Assembly (NCBI RefSeq): GCF_030063145.1
Contig: NZ_JASISM010000012.1
Span: 1 to 46,067 of the forward strand
Length of the DNA stretch: 46,067 nucleotides
Reading direction: 5' to 3'
Source: Cryobacterium sp. PH31-L1
Lineage (GTDB): Bacteria; Actinomycetota; Actinomycetes; Actinomycetales; Microbacteriaceae
The notes beneath the pieces are model-generated. The model worked only from the letters and a program-made list of their open reading frames with translations, did not search any database and was not told where the DNA came from. The position numbers were made by a program, and so were the translations under genes. Below, one piece after another: positions 23,927 to 33,066 of the stretch (its first letter is position 1; every line of letters begins with the position of its first letter).

Positions 23927-24395
23927 CGACCCCGTCACCAGACCCGAGACGCCCGCCCGGTATTCACCCGGGGGACCTTTCGACTCCCCAGAAAAGTCGC
24001 ATCGCAAGCTGCTGGCCTGGCTTTTCATCATCAGTGCTGTCGTCGCCCTGTTCGCAGGATTCTCCTCGTGCGGCAGCAACAATCGCGGCGATGACGCGTC
24101 GTCCGCGCCGCTCCCCAAGTCGGTCAGTAAGTACACACAGACCTGGGGGCAGTCCTACTCTGAAACGAGCTGCGCGGAGTGGAACGATCAACTTACCGCC
24201 GCGCAACGGTTCGCTGTCTCCGCCGACATCTTGGCCTCAGCAAGAAACAAGATTGGCGGAGCGACCGGTCTGCCAAGGGATGCGCTCATTGATGAATTCA
24301 GCTCTGGCATCACGACCGCATGCACCGTGCCATCGATGACATTGACCGACGTCTTGTGCGGGCTCTACGCAACGGAGCCCAAGATCAATCCGTAG
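23826..24395 (+). CDS. putative membrane-anchored or lipoprotein, start uncertain
   Basis: The reliable part begins near 23990: a basic stretch SHRKLLAWLF, a hydrophobic segment FIISAVVALFAGFSSCG (TM helix or lipobox-like with Cys), a Ser/Pro linker and an extracytoplasmic domain. That domain has YTQTWGQSYSETSCAEWNDQ, two more Cys later (TTACTVPSM, VLCGLYATEP), and ends KINP. The only in-frame ATG is at 23826, inside the previous gene. The natural-looking overlapping ATG at 23923 is in another frame, and one inserted base near the start would join it to the good frame. A frameshift or sequencing error is therefore possible. Confidence 0.5.
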   Translation: MNSSGAAGSPLALLDQPSSVLSGSSVDARRTHHDDPVTRPETPARYSPGGPFDSPEKSHRKLLAWLFIISAVVALFAGFSSCGSNNRGDDASSAPLPKSVSKYTQTWGQSYSETSCAEWNDQLTAAQRFAVSADILASARNKIGGATGLPRDALIDEFSSGITTACTVPSMTLTDVLCGLYATEPKINP

Positions 24396-24449
24396 CCACA
24401 AACGGTTGGTGGTCTCTACGATTCGGCGTTACGAGAGGGAGTTACAGCA

Positions 24450-25301
24450 TTGGGTGCGTTGGAGCAGTATTGGGCTGGCATAGGACATTGGCTACAAATT
24501 CAGGCGGAATCGTTCAATCGTCTGATCGAACACAACGGTGAGAAAGGTCGAGCGAACGAACTGACAGTGGCCGATTTTCTCGCTCGACTACTTCCTCCCA
24601 ACCTCGGCATTGGGAGCGGCATTATTCTCGACCGGGAAGGCAAGCAATCACGCCAATGTGACCTAATAGTCCACGAGGTTCACAAGCACCCCCAGCTCTT
24701 TTCGCAAACGTCACAATTCGTTTTTCCCGCGGATACAGTGGTCATGACCGTAGAGGTGAAGACCACTCTCGACGCTTCCGAAGTTGAGAAGATCGGCAAG
24801 AATACTGAATCAGTGCGGGCGGCGCACAGGGCACAGGCCGACACGAAACCCCCGCTCGTTGCCGTGTTCGCGTTCTCAACCTCCGCTTCGCCGCACACGA
24901 CCTTGTCGTGGTTCAAGACGCTTCTGCCTGGTCAGCGGCCAGATTTGGTCTGCGTTGTGAATCCAGGCATTTTGTACGCAATTGCAGCGGTTGAGATGGT
25001 CGGTGAATGTGTCCTCCTCCACCGGAAGGACGTTGATCGCAACCGAATCTCAATGACATGGCAAACGGTCGAGGACCACCAAAGTGCAACGCTGGTCGAT
25101 GGGGTTTCATACCCTGTAGCCATGGTGCGATCGAGCATCGGTAGTTCACGCAGCGTATTCGAGCCGGGCCGCGCCCTCCTGCTATTTAGCGTGAGAGTTT
25201 TGGCGGCTCTAGGGGAACGTGGCAGCCTCGGTACCGCGTGGTGGGAGAGCTATTTGGACGCTCTAACCCGCGAGACTGAGCAGATAAAACACGTGGCTTA
25301 G
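24450..25301 (+). CDS. DUF6602-type nuclease-like protein
   Basis: 283 residues from TTG at 24450. The N-terminal helix has ESFNRLIEHNGEKGRANELT. A PD-(D/E)XK-like core follows: GIGSGIILDREG, QCDLIVHEVH (Asp71) and VVMTVEVKTTLDASEV (Glu102-x-Lys104). The order Glu-helix, D, ExK is that of restriction-endonuclease-like folds, and the sequence fits the DUF6602 family. The rest is a strand-helix region with VAVFAFSTSAS and DLVCVVNPGILYAI. The gene converges on the PIN-like gene; their stops overlap by 3 bp. A role in defence is inferred from the fold and the neighbours. Confidence 0.72.
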   Translation: MGALEQYWAGIGHWLQIQAESFNRLIEHNGEKGRANELTVADFLARLLPPNLGIGSGIILDREGKQSRQCDLIVHEVHKHPQLFSQTSQFVFPADTVVMTVEVKTTLDASEVEKIGKNTESVRAAHRAQADTKPPLVAVFAFSTSASPHTTLSWFKTLLPGQRPDLVCVVNPGILYAIAAVEMVGECVLLHRKDVDRNRISMTWQTVEDHQSATLVDGVSYPVAMVRSSIGSSRSVFEPGRALLLFSVRVLAALGERGSLGTAWWESYLDALTRETEQIKHVA

Positions 25302-25762
25302 AGGCGTCGCACCGCCATAAATTGTGCGATGGTCAATACTGCCATGCCAAGGTGTGAAGCTCCGAAGGCTATTGATTCACGAAATGGATGCGGGTTCACG
25401 TCCTCGGTCACAATGGTCACGGGCCCACTCAATGGCTGGAAGTGCAGAGCGTACGCAAGGAGCTCGACCTGAGGCTGTTCCTCATCGTCGCTGTCCGCGT
25501 CGAGTATTTTGGGGCAAAGTTGAAGCACATCAGATTGCAAGCTGTGTGGGACCGATCTGACTACGAGAGTGTCATGAGTTGGCACCGCCCAAGTGGCCGC
25601 AATGTTTCGGTCGTTGAAATCCCTGCAGGTTTTCGGCACGCAGGGAGGAAAACCCAGTTCCCCGGCGCGCGAAAGCCTGTACATGTCGTCCAATACCGTC
25701 AGTGCGCGGCCTTCTTGGCCTGCGCAGGCGTCCTCGAGTACGAGGAGGCTAGACGCGTCCAC
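25298..25762 (-). CDS. PIN-like nuclease domain protein
   Basis: 154 residues from GTG at 25762. It has the PIN pattern of spaced acidic residues: VDASSLLVLEDA at the N-terminus, VELLAYALHF in the middle and VTIVTEDVNPHP (Asp121) near the end. This suggests a metal-dependent RNase. It starts 16 bp after the stop of the XRE/ImmA-type gene and is co-oriented, which fits a toxin-antitoxin-like pair. In-frame codons just upstream would add LYI before VDASS, completing the first PIN strand. They begin with CTG at 25771, preceded by AGGTGAG at normal distance, so CTG may be the true start. The identification rests on pattern only. Confidence 0.6.
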   Translation of the reverse strand: MDASSLLVLEDACAGQEGRALTVLDDMYRLSRAGELGFPPCVPKTCRDFNDRNIAATWAVPTHDTLVVRSVPHSLQSDVLQLCPKILDADSDDEEQPQVELLAYALHFQPLSGPVTIVTEDVNPHPFRESIAFGASHLGMAVLTIAQFMAVRRL

Positions 25763-25778
25763 TATATACAGGCCGCAC

Positions 25779-26903
25779 TCACCTAGCCTCTGTTGATGCT
25801 TGCCAGAGGCTGTTCAGCTGTTTCGCGTTCACCCGAAGAAGCTTGCTAGCCTCCAACTCACTCAAGCGCGATTCGCGCACAGCCCTCTGGACAGTGCGAA
25901 TATATGCGGAACCAAACTCTTCGCTGCGCAAGACCGGTGTAGTGCGATCAATACCAGGGACTGGCGTTGATGGGTCTTTCTCCAGAATCGCGTTATCTCG
26001 GATATGGTCGATGAGATTCTGATCGGCACGACCGACCTCGGTGAGCCGAATAGCAATCGCAAGCCAACTCGCCTTAAAATAGTTGGAGGCAAGTCGAATA
26101 ATATCGGTATCGTTGGCCGTTACGAGGCCATCGTGTCTATCTCCCACGTATTTTGCAAAGGCTTCTTGCGGCAAGAGGAACTCCGTCGCGACCTTATTGC
26201 ACCATCGTTCTTCGTCCGTGTCGTCGTAGTAACAAGTTCGGCCTGCGGTGCCGGCACCTAGATGGGCAAGCTCGTGAAGGAGCGTGAATGACCTAAGTGC
26301 CCCTCCGCCATAGTCTTTGTTAATAAATATCACCGCAGGCAACTTGTCCAACGAGAAACCTCGAAAGCTCTTCTTACCTGCACTCTGCATCATGACTACG
26401 ATGCCTAAGTCTTCGGCTCGCTTTCGTAGGAGTTTGAAAACCGCAGATTTCGATGAAGCTCGCTTCTGTTCAGGCAGCGCCCATTGCAGATGCGCTCCGA
26501 GCCGCCCGGCGTAGGCCGCAGCGGCCTCATTAGCATCACGTGGGAGAATTCTCGGTGACGTTAGACTCCCATCTTCTACCCACCGAACTAGCGTTTGAGC
26601 TCGCCTAGCAGCTCTGAGCGCTGCGGATTCCTTTTCAGGCTCCGGAGTGTTTTCGTGCCTGGAGCCGCGAAAACGTGCGTCGACGGCAACTGTTGTTGGT
26701 GGTTCCGGGAGCAGGAAGAACTGAAACGACCTACCCAGCCTGCTGGATATCGTGCGGAGCTGTCCGGTGTTTGGCGCCGATACCCCGGCCATCCAATTGT
26801 CAATAGTGCCGGGAGCAAAGTGGCAACGTTCGGTTAGGACTTCCGGGCTTATGCGCGCCTCATTAATCGCCCAACGCAACACATTCGCATTGATTGGGAT
26901 CAT
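25779..26903 (-). CDS. XRE-type HTH and ImmA/IrrE metallopeptidase protein
   Basis: 374 residues from ATG at 26903. The N-terminal helix-turn-helix shows VLRWAINEARISPEVLTERC then GTIDNWMAGVSAPNTGQLRT. A middle linker follows, and the peptidase domain has TLLHELAHLG (HELAH at about 210-214) and a later ERWCNKVATEFLLP (third zinc ligand). This combination is the COG2856 type: a regulator that may cleave a repressor or control a partner toxin. The downstream PIN-like gene is the likely partner. An extension to 26939 is possible but less likely. It is followed, on the same strand, by no further gene. Confidence 0.85.
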   Translation of the reverse strand: MIPINANVLRWAINEARISPEVLTERCHFAPGTIDNWMAGVSAPNTGQLRTISSRLGRSFQFFLLPEPPTTVAVDARFRGSRHENTPEPEKESAALRAARRAQTLVRWVEDGSLTSPRILPRDANEAAAAYAGRLGAHLQWALPEQKRASSKSAVFKLLRKRAEDLGIVVMMQSAGKKSFRGFSLDKLPAVIFINKDYGGGALRSFTLLHELAHLGAGTAGRTCYYDDTDEERWCNKVATEFLLPQEAFAKYVGDRHDGLVTANDTDIIRLASNYFKASWLAIAIRLTEVGRADQNLIDHIRDNAILEKDPSTPVPGIDRTTPVLRSEEFGSAYIRTVQRAVRESRLSELEASKLLRVNAKQLNSLWQASTEAR

Positions 26904-27040
26904 CACCATGAATATCAGTGTATGGCCAATCGCCATCACGGCGGTATCGCTGGGGAGGGGTCCCTCGCTGTCTCGGTTGCTCGAGCACTGGTCACCAGGT
27001 CAGAAATAGTCTCGGCTCAGCACTTCACACGAAGTTGTCA

Positions 27041-30037
27041 CTAGTAATTTTCGGCAATGTATTCATAGGCTCGGTCAAAGAGCTCGCCCTTAACGGGCAG
27101 CTTGAATCTGCGCAGCTTCTTTCGCAACTCCACGCGCACATCCCTCTCCCCTTCGAGAGTGCGCACCCAACCGTCGAACCCAACATCGATCACAATTTGG
27201 TCGACAGAACGCACGACATCCGCGATGATGACGGTTGCATCACGCGGTTTGAACTCTTCAAAGATCTGAGTGAGCGCCCCTTTTCGCGGATCTGGTAGCA
27301 GTGCCAGCGAACCGTCATCATCCGCTTTCTCGGCGATCTTAAAGTCTCGGGCAACGGTGAAGATCTCACGCAAGAACTCCAGCGAATCTTCACTCCGGGC
27401 GAGTTCAGCCAGCCTTAGCCGCTCCAACCTCTCCGCCAAGGCTTTATAAACCGGATGGTCATGGCCCGCGCGTCGTTTCGCGATCCGTACCGCGATCGAG
27501 TCCATGATTTGCTCTGCCGACTTGGAAATGACCTCCGGCGCCTCGGCACCATCGAGCAGTCCCTCGTTGATGAGTCGCTGCACCGTCCGTTCATCGGCGA
27601 TGACCACGTCGAACAGCGGGTTGCGCACCTGCACGTTCGAGATGTGCTCGTGCACCAGCGCGAGGGTCTTGGCGCCGAGCCGCGCCCAGAGCAGGGCGCT
27701 GTCACCGTCACTCGGGGTGATGGCCGCATAGACCTTGGCGACCCAGAGATAGTCGTGCCGGCGTGGCTCGAGCCGGGTATCCGGCGCCAGAGCCTCCCAG
27801 ATGCCCGCAACGAGTGCGAACTGGTCGGCGAACCGGTCGCGGACAGGCCCGTGCGGCACGCGTTCGATAGCGGCTTCCAGAGTGGCAAAGTTCATCGTCA
27901 AGCGATCGATGCCAGCGAACCGGTCGAGTAGCGCGTCCAGCTCCCACTCGAACTGATCGACCAAGCCCGTGTCATCAATTTCGGCCTGCGGAACGTCGGG
28001 GTCGTTCGGCTTCATCGCGCGAGCGAATCCGTCGCCGAGCCCGATGTAGTCAACGATCAGCCCGTACGCCTTTGGCTGCGCCGTCTCTGGATGCGACCAC
28101 GGCCGGTTGGTGCGCGTGATCGTCTGAAACAGCGTGTGGAGCTTCAGCGGCCTGTCCAGGTAGAGCACCCCCTCGATGGGCGCGTTGAATCCCGTTCCGA
28201 GCTTTGAGGTGACGATGAGAAACTTCAGTGGGTCGGACGTGTTGCGAAAACGGTTCAGCAGCGCTTCCTCTTGCACATCGGTCAGCTCGTGCGCGGCAAA
28301 GGCAGGCTCGTCTTTCGCCGCCACCGACATAACGACGGATGCCCGATCCTCGCCCCGTTCAGCGAGCATTTCCGACAAGACCTCGTGATAAGCGGCGCAC
28401 ATTGCGCGGTTGTAGACCACGATCTGGGCTTTCATGCCGAGCGGGTCGACCGTTGAATAGAAGTGTTCAACGATGTCCTTGCAGACAGCGCGGATGCGCT
28501 CGGGGTTCGCGATGAGTGTTGATACCCGGCTGAGCCGCGCCGCGATGAATTCCTTCTCGGTCTCATCGAGTTCTTCGTCGGCGGCCAGCTCCTCGAACGC
28601 CTCATCGAGTCGTTTCTGGTCGATATGAAAGTTCACCATCCGGGCCGACACACGCATCGGCACCGTGGTTCCATCGGCAATCGACCGGTCCGAATCGTAT
28701 GTGTTCAGCGCCTTGCCCGGGTCACGGTCGTCGCCGAACAGCGCAAAGGTATTGCGGGTGAGGTCGGCGATCGGCGTGCCCGTGAACGCGAAAAAGGAGG
28801 CGTTTGGCAGCGACGCGCGCATCTGCTGGCCGAACGTGCCTTCCTGGGTACGGTGCGCCTCATCAACGAGCACGATGATGTTCTCGCGGTCGTTCAGGTG
28901 CCCGGCTCCGGCGAACTTGTGAACGGTCGTGAAGATGATGCCACGCTCATCCGACATCAGCAGCTTGCGTAGGTGCGCGGCGCTCGTCGCCTCGGTGAGG
29001 CGAGGCATGCCGGCAGCATGGAACTGGTCAAAGGTCTGGCGCACCAACTGCACCCGGTCGGCAATCGCGATGATCGTCGGGTTCTTCAAACGCGAGTCGC
29101 GAATGAGCTTGGCCGCCGCGTAGCTCATCGCCAGCGTCTTGCCCGAGCCCTGGGTCTGATACACCAGCCCCTTCTGCGGCCCTGGCTCATTCGCGCGGCG
29201 CGCGATGGACTCGACGGCCTCGAATTGAAAGTAACGCGGTAAAATCTTCACCAGCTGCGGCACCCCATTCGTGACGATGGTCTCGTAGAGCACAAAGTCG
29301 CGAATGAGCTGCAACACCGTCTTCGGGGCAAGTAGCGACTCGACGCTGAGCTTTACCCGCTTCCAACCGTCGAGGGTCGCGGCAGATTCGGTTGCCCCCC
29401 AGCGCTCCCACCGGTTTAGCGGCGCCCGCACGGCCCCATAGCGAAATTCCTTGCCCTCGGTCGCAAAGGACAGCAGGTTCGGCACGAAGAACGGCCGCCG
29501 CTCCACCTCGTAGTGCTCGCGGATGTCGTGTGCGCCGAGCACCCAGGTCTTCTTCGCATCGAACCGGGTCTTGGTCTCGCCCACCACGAGCGGAAGCCCG
29601 TTCACCCACAGCACGATGTCGAACCGGGCGCTGTCCCCGATCTTGCCATAGACGACCTCGTCAGTTACCAGAAACTCGTTGTTGCCCGGATGCGCAAAAT
29701 CGAGCAACGCCACGGGAACATCCCGCACCGGATCGGTCAGTTGCACGGTGTTGCGCCCGCGCAGCCAGGCCAGCAGTGCCTGATTAGCCCGCACCAACCC
29801 GAGGTCGGCGCCGTCGATCACGGTCATGCGCAGGTGCCGAAGCACCTCGTCGACGCGGTCGGGCCTGCCAGCGAGCGACGGGTTCAGGCGTTCGATCGCC
29901 GCCCGAGCACGGGCTTCAATGATGACAGATGCGTTCGCTCGCCTGAGCTGATCGGCCGGCATGTACTTCCAGCCACCCGCGACGAGTAGGTCGACGATTG
30001 GCATTTGGACGACGGATGCTTCGTTGAAACCGCTCAT
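27041..30037 (-). CDS. hsdR: type I restriction enzyme, R subunit
   Basis: 998 residues. The HSDR_N nuclease domain carries RFDIVLWVNGLPLVVGETKT (Asp140, Glu154-x-Lys156). The translocase follows with P-loop QTQGSGKT at 294-301, VDEAHR at 391-396, AFTGTPI and the later TSKLGTGFNAPIEGVLYLDR, DRPLKLHTLFQTITRTNRPW (motif VI). The C-terminal helical part binds the methylase core. With HsdM and HsdS it forms the restriction complex that cleaves unmodified DNA away from its recognition site. The ATG at 30037 overlaps the hsdS stop by 4 bp. The gene appears full length, with all key residues present. Confidence 0.97.
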   Translation of the reverse strand: MSGFNEASVVQMPIVDLLVAGGWKYMPADQLRRANASVIIEARARAAIERLNPSLAGRPDRVDEVLRHLRMTVIDGADLGLVRANQALLAWLRGRNTVQLTDPVRDVPVALLDFAHPGNNEFLVTDEVVYGKIGDSARFDIVLWVNGLPLVVGETKTRFDAKKTWVLGAHDIREHYEVERRPFFVPNLLSFATEGKEFRYGAVRAPLNRWERWGATESAATLDGWKRVKLSVESLLAPKTVLQLIRDFVLYETIVTNGVPQLVKILPRYFQFEAVESIARRANEPGPQKGLVYQTQGSGKTLAMSYAAAKLIRDSRLKNPTIIAIADRVQLVRQTFDQFHAAGMPRLTEATSAAHLRKLLMSDERGIIFTTVHKFAGAGHLNDRENIIVLVDEAHRTQEGTFGQQMRASLPNASFFAFTGTPIADLTRNTFALFGDDRDPGKALNTYDSDRSIADGTTVPMRVSARMVNFHIDQKRLDEAFEELAADEELDETEKEFIAARLSRVSTLIANPERIRAVCKDIVEHFYSTVDPLGMKAQIVVYNRAMCAAYHEVLSEMLAERGEDRASVVMSVAAKDEPAFAAHELTDVQEEALLNRFRNTSDPLKFLIVTSKLGTGFNAPIEGVLYLDRPLKLHTLFQTITRTNRPWSHPETAQPKAYGLIVDYIGLGDGFARAMKPNDPDVPQAEIDDTGLVDQFEWELDALLDRFAGIDRLTMNFATLEAAIERVPHGPVRDRFADQFALVAGIWEALAPDTRLEPRRHDYLWVAKVYAAITPSDGDSALLWARLGAKTLALVHEHISNVQVRNPLFDVVIADERTVQRLINEGLLDGAEAPEVISKSAEQIMDSIAVRIAKRRAGHDHPVYKALAERLERLRLAELARSEDSLEFLREIFTVARDFKIAEKADDDGSLALLPDPRKGALTQIFEEFKPRDATVIIADVVRSVDQIVIDVGFDGWVRTLEGERDVRVELRKKLRRFKLPVKGELFDRAYEYIAENY

Positions 30038-31239
30038 GCGGAGACGCCCTTGAGGAGTCGATCGTAGGAGGCGGGGATTTCGTGAGTGCCGGCAAGGAGT
30101 GCCGAGAGGAGGTGCGACCGGAGGTTACCGGCTGAAACCGTATGCCGAGCCGACGTCTGGGCACAAGCCGCTGCCGCTCGGAGAGTTGCAAGAATTGAAT
30201 CGGCCGACTCCGCGTCGGCTGGTACTTGGACGGCAGCCTCCAACAGCCTTGGCACGCTGAGCGTCTTGTTTCTTCCCGCGCCGCCGGGAGAGTGCTGAAC
30301 GAGGAGATCGCGGCCATGCGCAGTTCCAAAGAAGTGATTGAAGTACTCCACGGACCAGACTTGTGACCCTTGAAACGTTGGAAATCGATGTGACGCGATC
30401 CGCCCTTGCGACTCCTCTCCGAGCAATGCCACGGAACCCTCCCACGCGAATACGATGTTGAAAACGAGATCACCAGGCGCAACGTAGAAGACTTTCTTGC
30501 TCCCCAAAGCCGCACCTTTTACAGGTTCTTTTAGAAAGACACCGCGCCCATACGAACGCGTACCAATCTCTGCATACTCGGCAGTGGTCTCCACTTCGAC
30601 GGGCCGACGAACCCGCAGGAGCTCGTTGCCGATCTTCGTCTGCTTCCACCCCGCTGAAGGCGTCAGCATGGTCTCTCTGAGTTGGGTAAGCACCCGCGCC
30701 GAAATTACTTCGTGCTCGCGGGCAGCTCCGATGATCTCATCAACCGCGCCGATGAGGTCGACGATGCGGCGCTGTTCGGCGATTGGTGGCACCCAGAGGG
30801 GTATATCCGCTATCGCCCCAGCACTCAGCTCAGTCATATTCGTCGAACCAGTCCCACGAGAAACCAATTCGTCCTCGGCGGTACTGAGAACGTAGGCAAG
30901 GTACTCCGGCAGAATGTCGTCGCCAGGACGAACTATCGTGACGTGGCTGTCGGCCGTTGATTCCAACTCACCCAGCCAGAGTGCAGATCGCCCGAGCGTC
31001 CCACGTCCCGTGGAACAGACAAGGGTGTCGCCACGCTTGAGGTATCGATCGTCGCTCAAGGCGCGTACTCGCTCCGTGAGCTTCGCGTGCTTCAAGTCGA
31101 CGTAATTCGAGTTGATGCACTTCTGGTTCACGACAACAAGTGCATCGGAATCATCGGGCTTGACGTACCTTGGTGTTATGCCGCGTCGAAGGACCGACGT
31201 AACCTCCCCGATCGCTCGCCGCTCCCACCCCTCACGCAT
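30034..31239 (-). CDS. hsdS: type I restriction enzyme, specificity subunit
   Basis: 401 residues, ATG at 31239 overlapping the hsdM stop by 8 bp. It has two target-recognition domains, each followed by a conserved helix. TRD1 spans about 1-150 and ends in PLWVPPIAEQRRIVDLIGAV; TRD2 spans about 190-350 and includes KVFYVAPGDLVFNIVFAWEG. The C-terminal conserved region ends DRLLKGVSA. HsdS determines the bipartite DNA sequence recognised; that sequence cannot be predicted here. The TRDs have lower GC and more varied codon use than hsdM and hsdR, usual for these exchangeable domains. Confidence 0.95.
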   Translation of the reverse strand: MREGWERRAIGEVTSVLRRGITPRYVKPDDSDALVVVNQKCINSNYVDLKHAKLTERVRALSDDRYLKRGDTLVCSTGRGTLGRSALWLGELESTADSHVTIVRPGDDILPEYLAYVLSTAEDELVSRGTGSTNMTELSAGAIADIPLWVPPIAEQRRIVDLIGAVDEIIGAAREHEVISARVLTQLRETMLTPSAGWKQTKIGNELLRVRRPVEVETTAEYAEIGTRSYGRGVFLKEPVKGAALGSKKVFYVAPGDLVFNIVFAWEGSVALLGEESQGRIASHRFPTFQGSQVWSVEYFNHFFGTAHGRDLLVQHSPGGAGRNKTLSVPRLLEAAVQVPADAESADSILATLRAAAACAQTSARHTVSAGNLRSHLLSALLAGTHEIPASYDRLLKGVSA

Positions 31240-32749
31240 CGAAGCCTGCCGCCCGCAAGCGCTCGTCGAGCGCGGCCTGCGCATCCGCCAGCCGCTGCTG
31301 GGCCTCGCGCATCAGGATGATCGCCTCCTCAACGTTGGCCTCTGCGACGGTTTCGGACTTGATGTAGCGGCCGATGTTGAGGTCGTAACCGTTGTGCTTG
31401 ATCTCATCGTGGTCGACGAGGCGCAAGTGGAGGCCGCCTACCCCGTCAATGTCGTCGCCCGCCTGGTACGCGGCGGCGATGGTCTCGATGTCGGAATCCG
31501 ACATCACGTTCTGGTTCTTGCTCGGCGTGAAGCGAGCGGAGGCATCCACAAACAACACGCGACCGACGCGCTCGGCCGGCTTGTGCGCGCGGAACACGAG
31601 AATGCACACCGGGATCGAGGTCGAGTAGAACAGGTTGCTCGGCAGACCAATCACGGCCTCGAGCTGATCGGAGCGCAGCAGCTCCTCCCGAATGCGCGCC
31701 TCCTTACCACCACGGAACAGCACGCCGTGCGGCATCACGACGCCGACGCGTCCGGTGTCGGGCTTCATCGTCTTGACCATGTGCTGGATCCAAGCGAAGT
31801 CGGCGTTAGTGGCTGGAGGCACCTCGCCGATCGCGCGGCCGAAGCGGTCGCCGGCCCAGACATCCGCTCCCCAGTTCTTGAGTGAGAACGGCGGGTTGGC
31901 GATGACAAGGTCGAAATGGCGCAGCTCGTCACCGTCGAGCAGCTTGGGCTCCCGAAAGGTATCGCCACGAACGATCGTGAAGTCCTCGACACCGTGCAGA
32001 TAGAGATTCATCTTGGCGATAGCGGAGGTGGTGAGGTTGATTTCTTGACCGTAGAGGCGGAGAGTGCGGGAGTCGCCCCCGGCCGCATCCACGGCTGCGA
32101 CCGTCTCGACGAGCATGCCTCCCGAGCCGCAGGCGGGGTCGGCGATGGACTCCCCCGGCTTCGGAGAAAGCAACTTCACGATGAGGTGCACGACATGGCG
32201 AGGTGTGAAGAATTCTCCGGCCTTCTTGCCGGAGGCTTCAGCGAACTCCCGGAGCAAGTATTCGTAGGCGCTGCCGAGCATATCGCCGGTGACTGTAGCG
32301 GCGTCGAGTTGCAGTTGGTCAAACGCTCGAAGAAGTGCCACGAGCGCAGTCTCGGGGAGCCGTTCAGTGTTTGCCCAGTTCACATCACCGAATACTCCAT
32401 CAAGAGACCCAGGGTTGGCTTCCTGGACGGATAGTAAAGTGCCGGCCAGCATGTCGCCGACGTTTTCGACGGTGTTGTACACGTCGTGCCAATGGCATCC
32501 AGTTGGAATCTGAAAGATGTGGAAGTCGGATTCGATCTCGTCGTCGAGGTCGGAGCCGAACTCGACGAGCGCACGGGCGTGGTTATAGTCCCAGGTGTCG
32601 CTGATCCATTTGAAGAAGAGGACGGGAAAGACGTAGCTTTTAAAGTCGGCCGGATCGACGGGGCCGCGTAGGGCATTCGCCGCATCCCAGAGGGCTCCCT
32701 CAAGTTGGCGCTGGGTGAGGTGAGCAGGCTGGGTCGAGACCAATGTCAT
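31232..32749 (-). CDS. hsdM: type I restriction enzyme, M subunit (N6-adenine methyltransferase)
   Basis: 505 residues, ATG at 32749 with GGAG upstream. An N-terminal helical domain (QLEGALWDAANALRGPVDPA, VFPVLFFKWISDTWDY) precedes the methylase domain. The SAM-binding motif is IADPACGSGGMLVE (about 202-215) and the catalytic motif is NPPF at 285-288. The GEFFTPRHVVHLIVKLL motif is characteristic. HsdM methylates adenine at the site set by HsdS. The gene leads the hsdM-hsdS-hsdR operon, all overlapping. Length and motifs are complete, so an active system is expected. Confidence 0.97.
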   Translation of the reverse strand: MTLVSTQPAHLTQRQLEGALWDAANALRGPVDPADFKSYVFPVLFFKWISDTWDYNHARALVEFGSDLDDEIESDFHIFQIPTGCHWHDVYNTVENVGDMLAGTLLSVQEANPGSLDGVFGDVNWANTERLPETALVALLRAFDQLQLDAATVTGDMLGSAYEYLLREFAEASGKKAGEFFTPRHVVHLIVKLLSPKPGESIADPACGSGGMLVETVAAVDAAGGDSRTLRLYGQEINLTTSAIAKMNLYLHGVEDFTIVRGDTFREPKLLDGDELRHFDLVIANPPFSLKNWGADVWAGDRFGRAIGEVPPATNADFAWIQHMVKTMKPDTGRVGVVMPHGVLFRGGKEARIREELLRSDQLEAVIGLPSNLFYSTSIPVCILVFRAHKPAERVGRVLFVDASARFTPSKNQNVMSDSDIETIAAAYQAGDDIDGVGGLHLRLVDHDEIKHNGYDLNIGRYIKSETVAEANVEEAIILMREAQQRLADAQAALDERLRAAGFDA

Positions 32750-33066
32750 CTGTAGTTCTCCTTGCAGGCGGAATCACTCAGTCGAATCACCCCGTGAATC
32801 TCTACTCTGGCATGCGTTGATGGCGTCGAACACGCAATACCGCCACTATCGGGGCGAGGCTCCTCGCCATCGTTTCGAGTGTGGGGCAATTAGAACTCTG
32901 AGGCGTGCCCGATTTCGCGCACTCAGCCTGACCTCGACGGCGGAATGTGCCGCCCGCCGGCGGTGAGGCCGCAGCTTCCAGCGAGGTTGGATGGGTTGAG
33001 GGTTAGGCGTCGCGTGGCCCTCGACACGCTCAGGTTCGATTCCTTGCACAAGACGAAAGCCCGGGC
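32750..33066. other. intergenic region upstream of hsdM
   Basis: About 317 bp without a credible gene. It should contain the promoter of the restriction-modification operon. A GGTTCGATTCC string near 33033 recalls a tRNA T-loop, but no cloverleaf can be built around it. Confidence 0.4.

Noticed and set aside
33025..33050. GGTTCGATTCC resembling a tRNA T-loop upstream of hsdM
   Set aside because: The T-stem has a mismatch and no acceptor, D or anticodon arm can be built around it.
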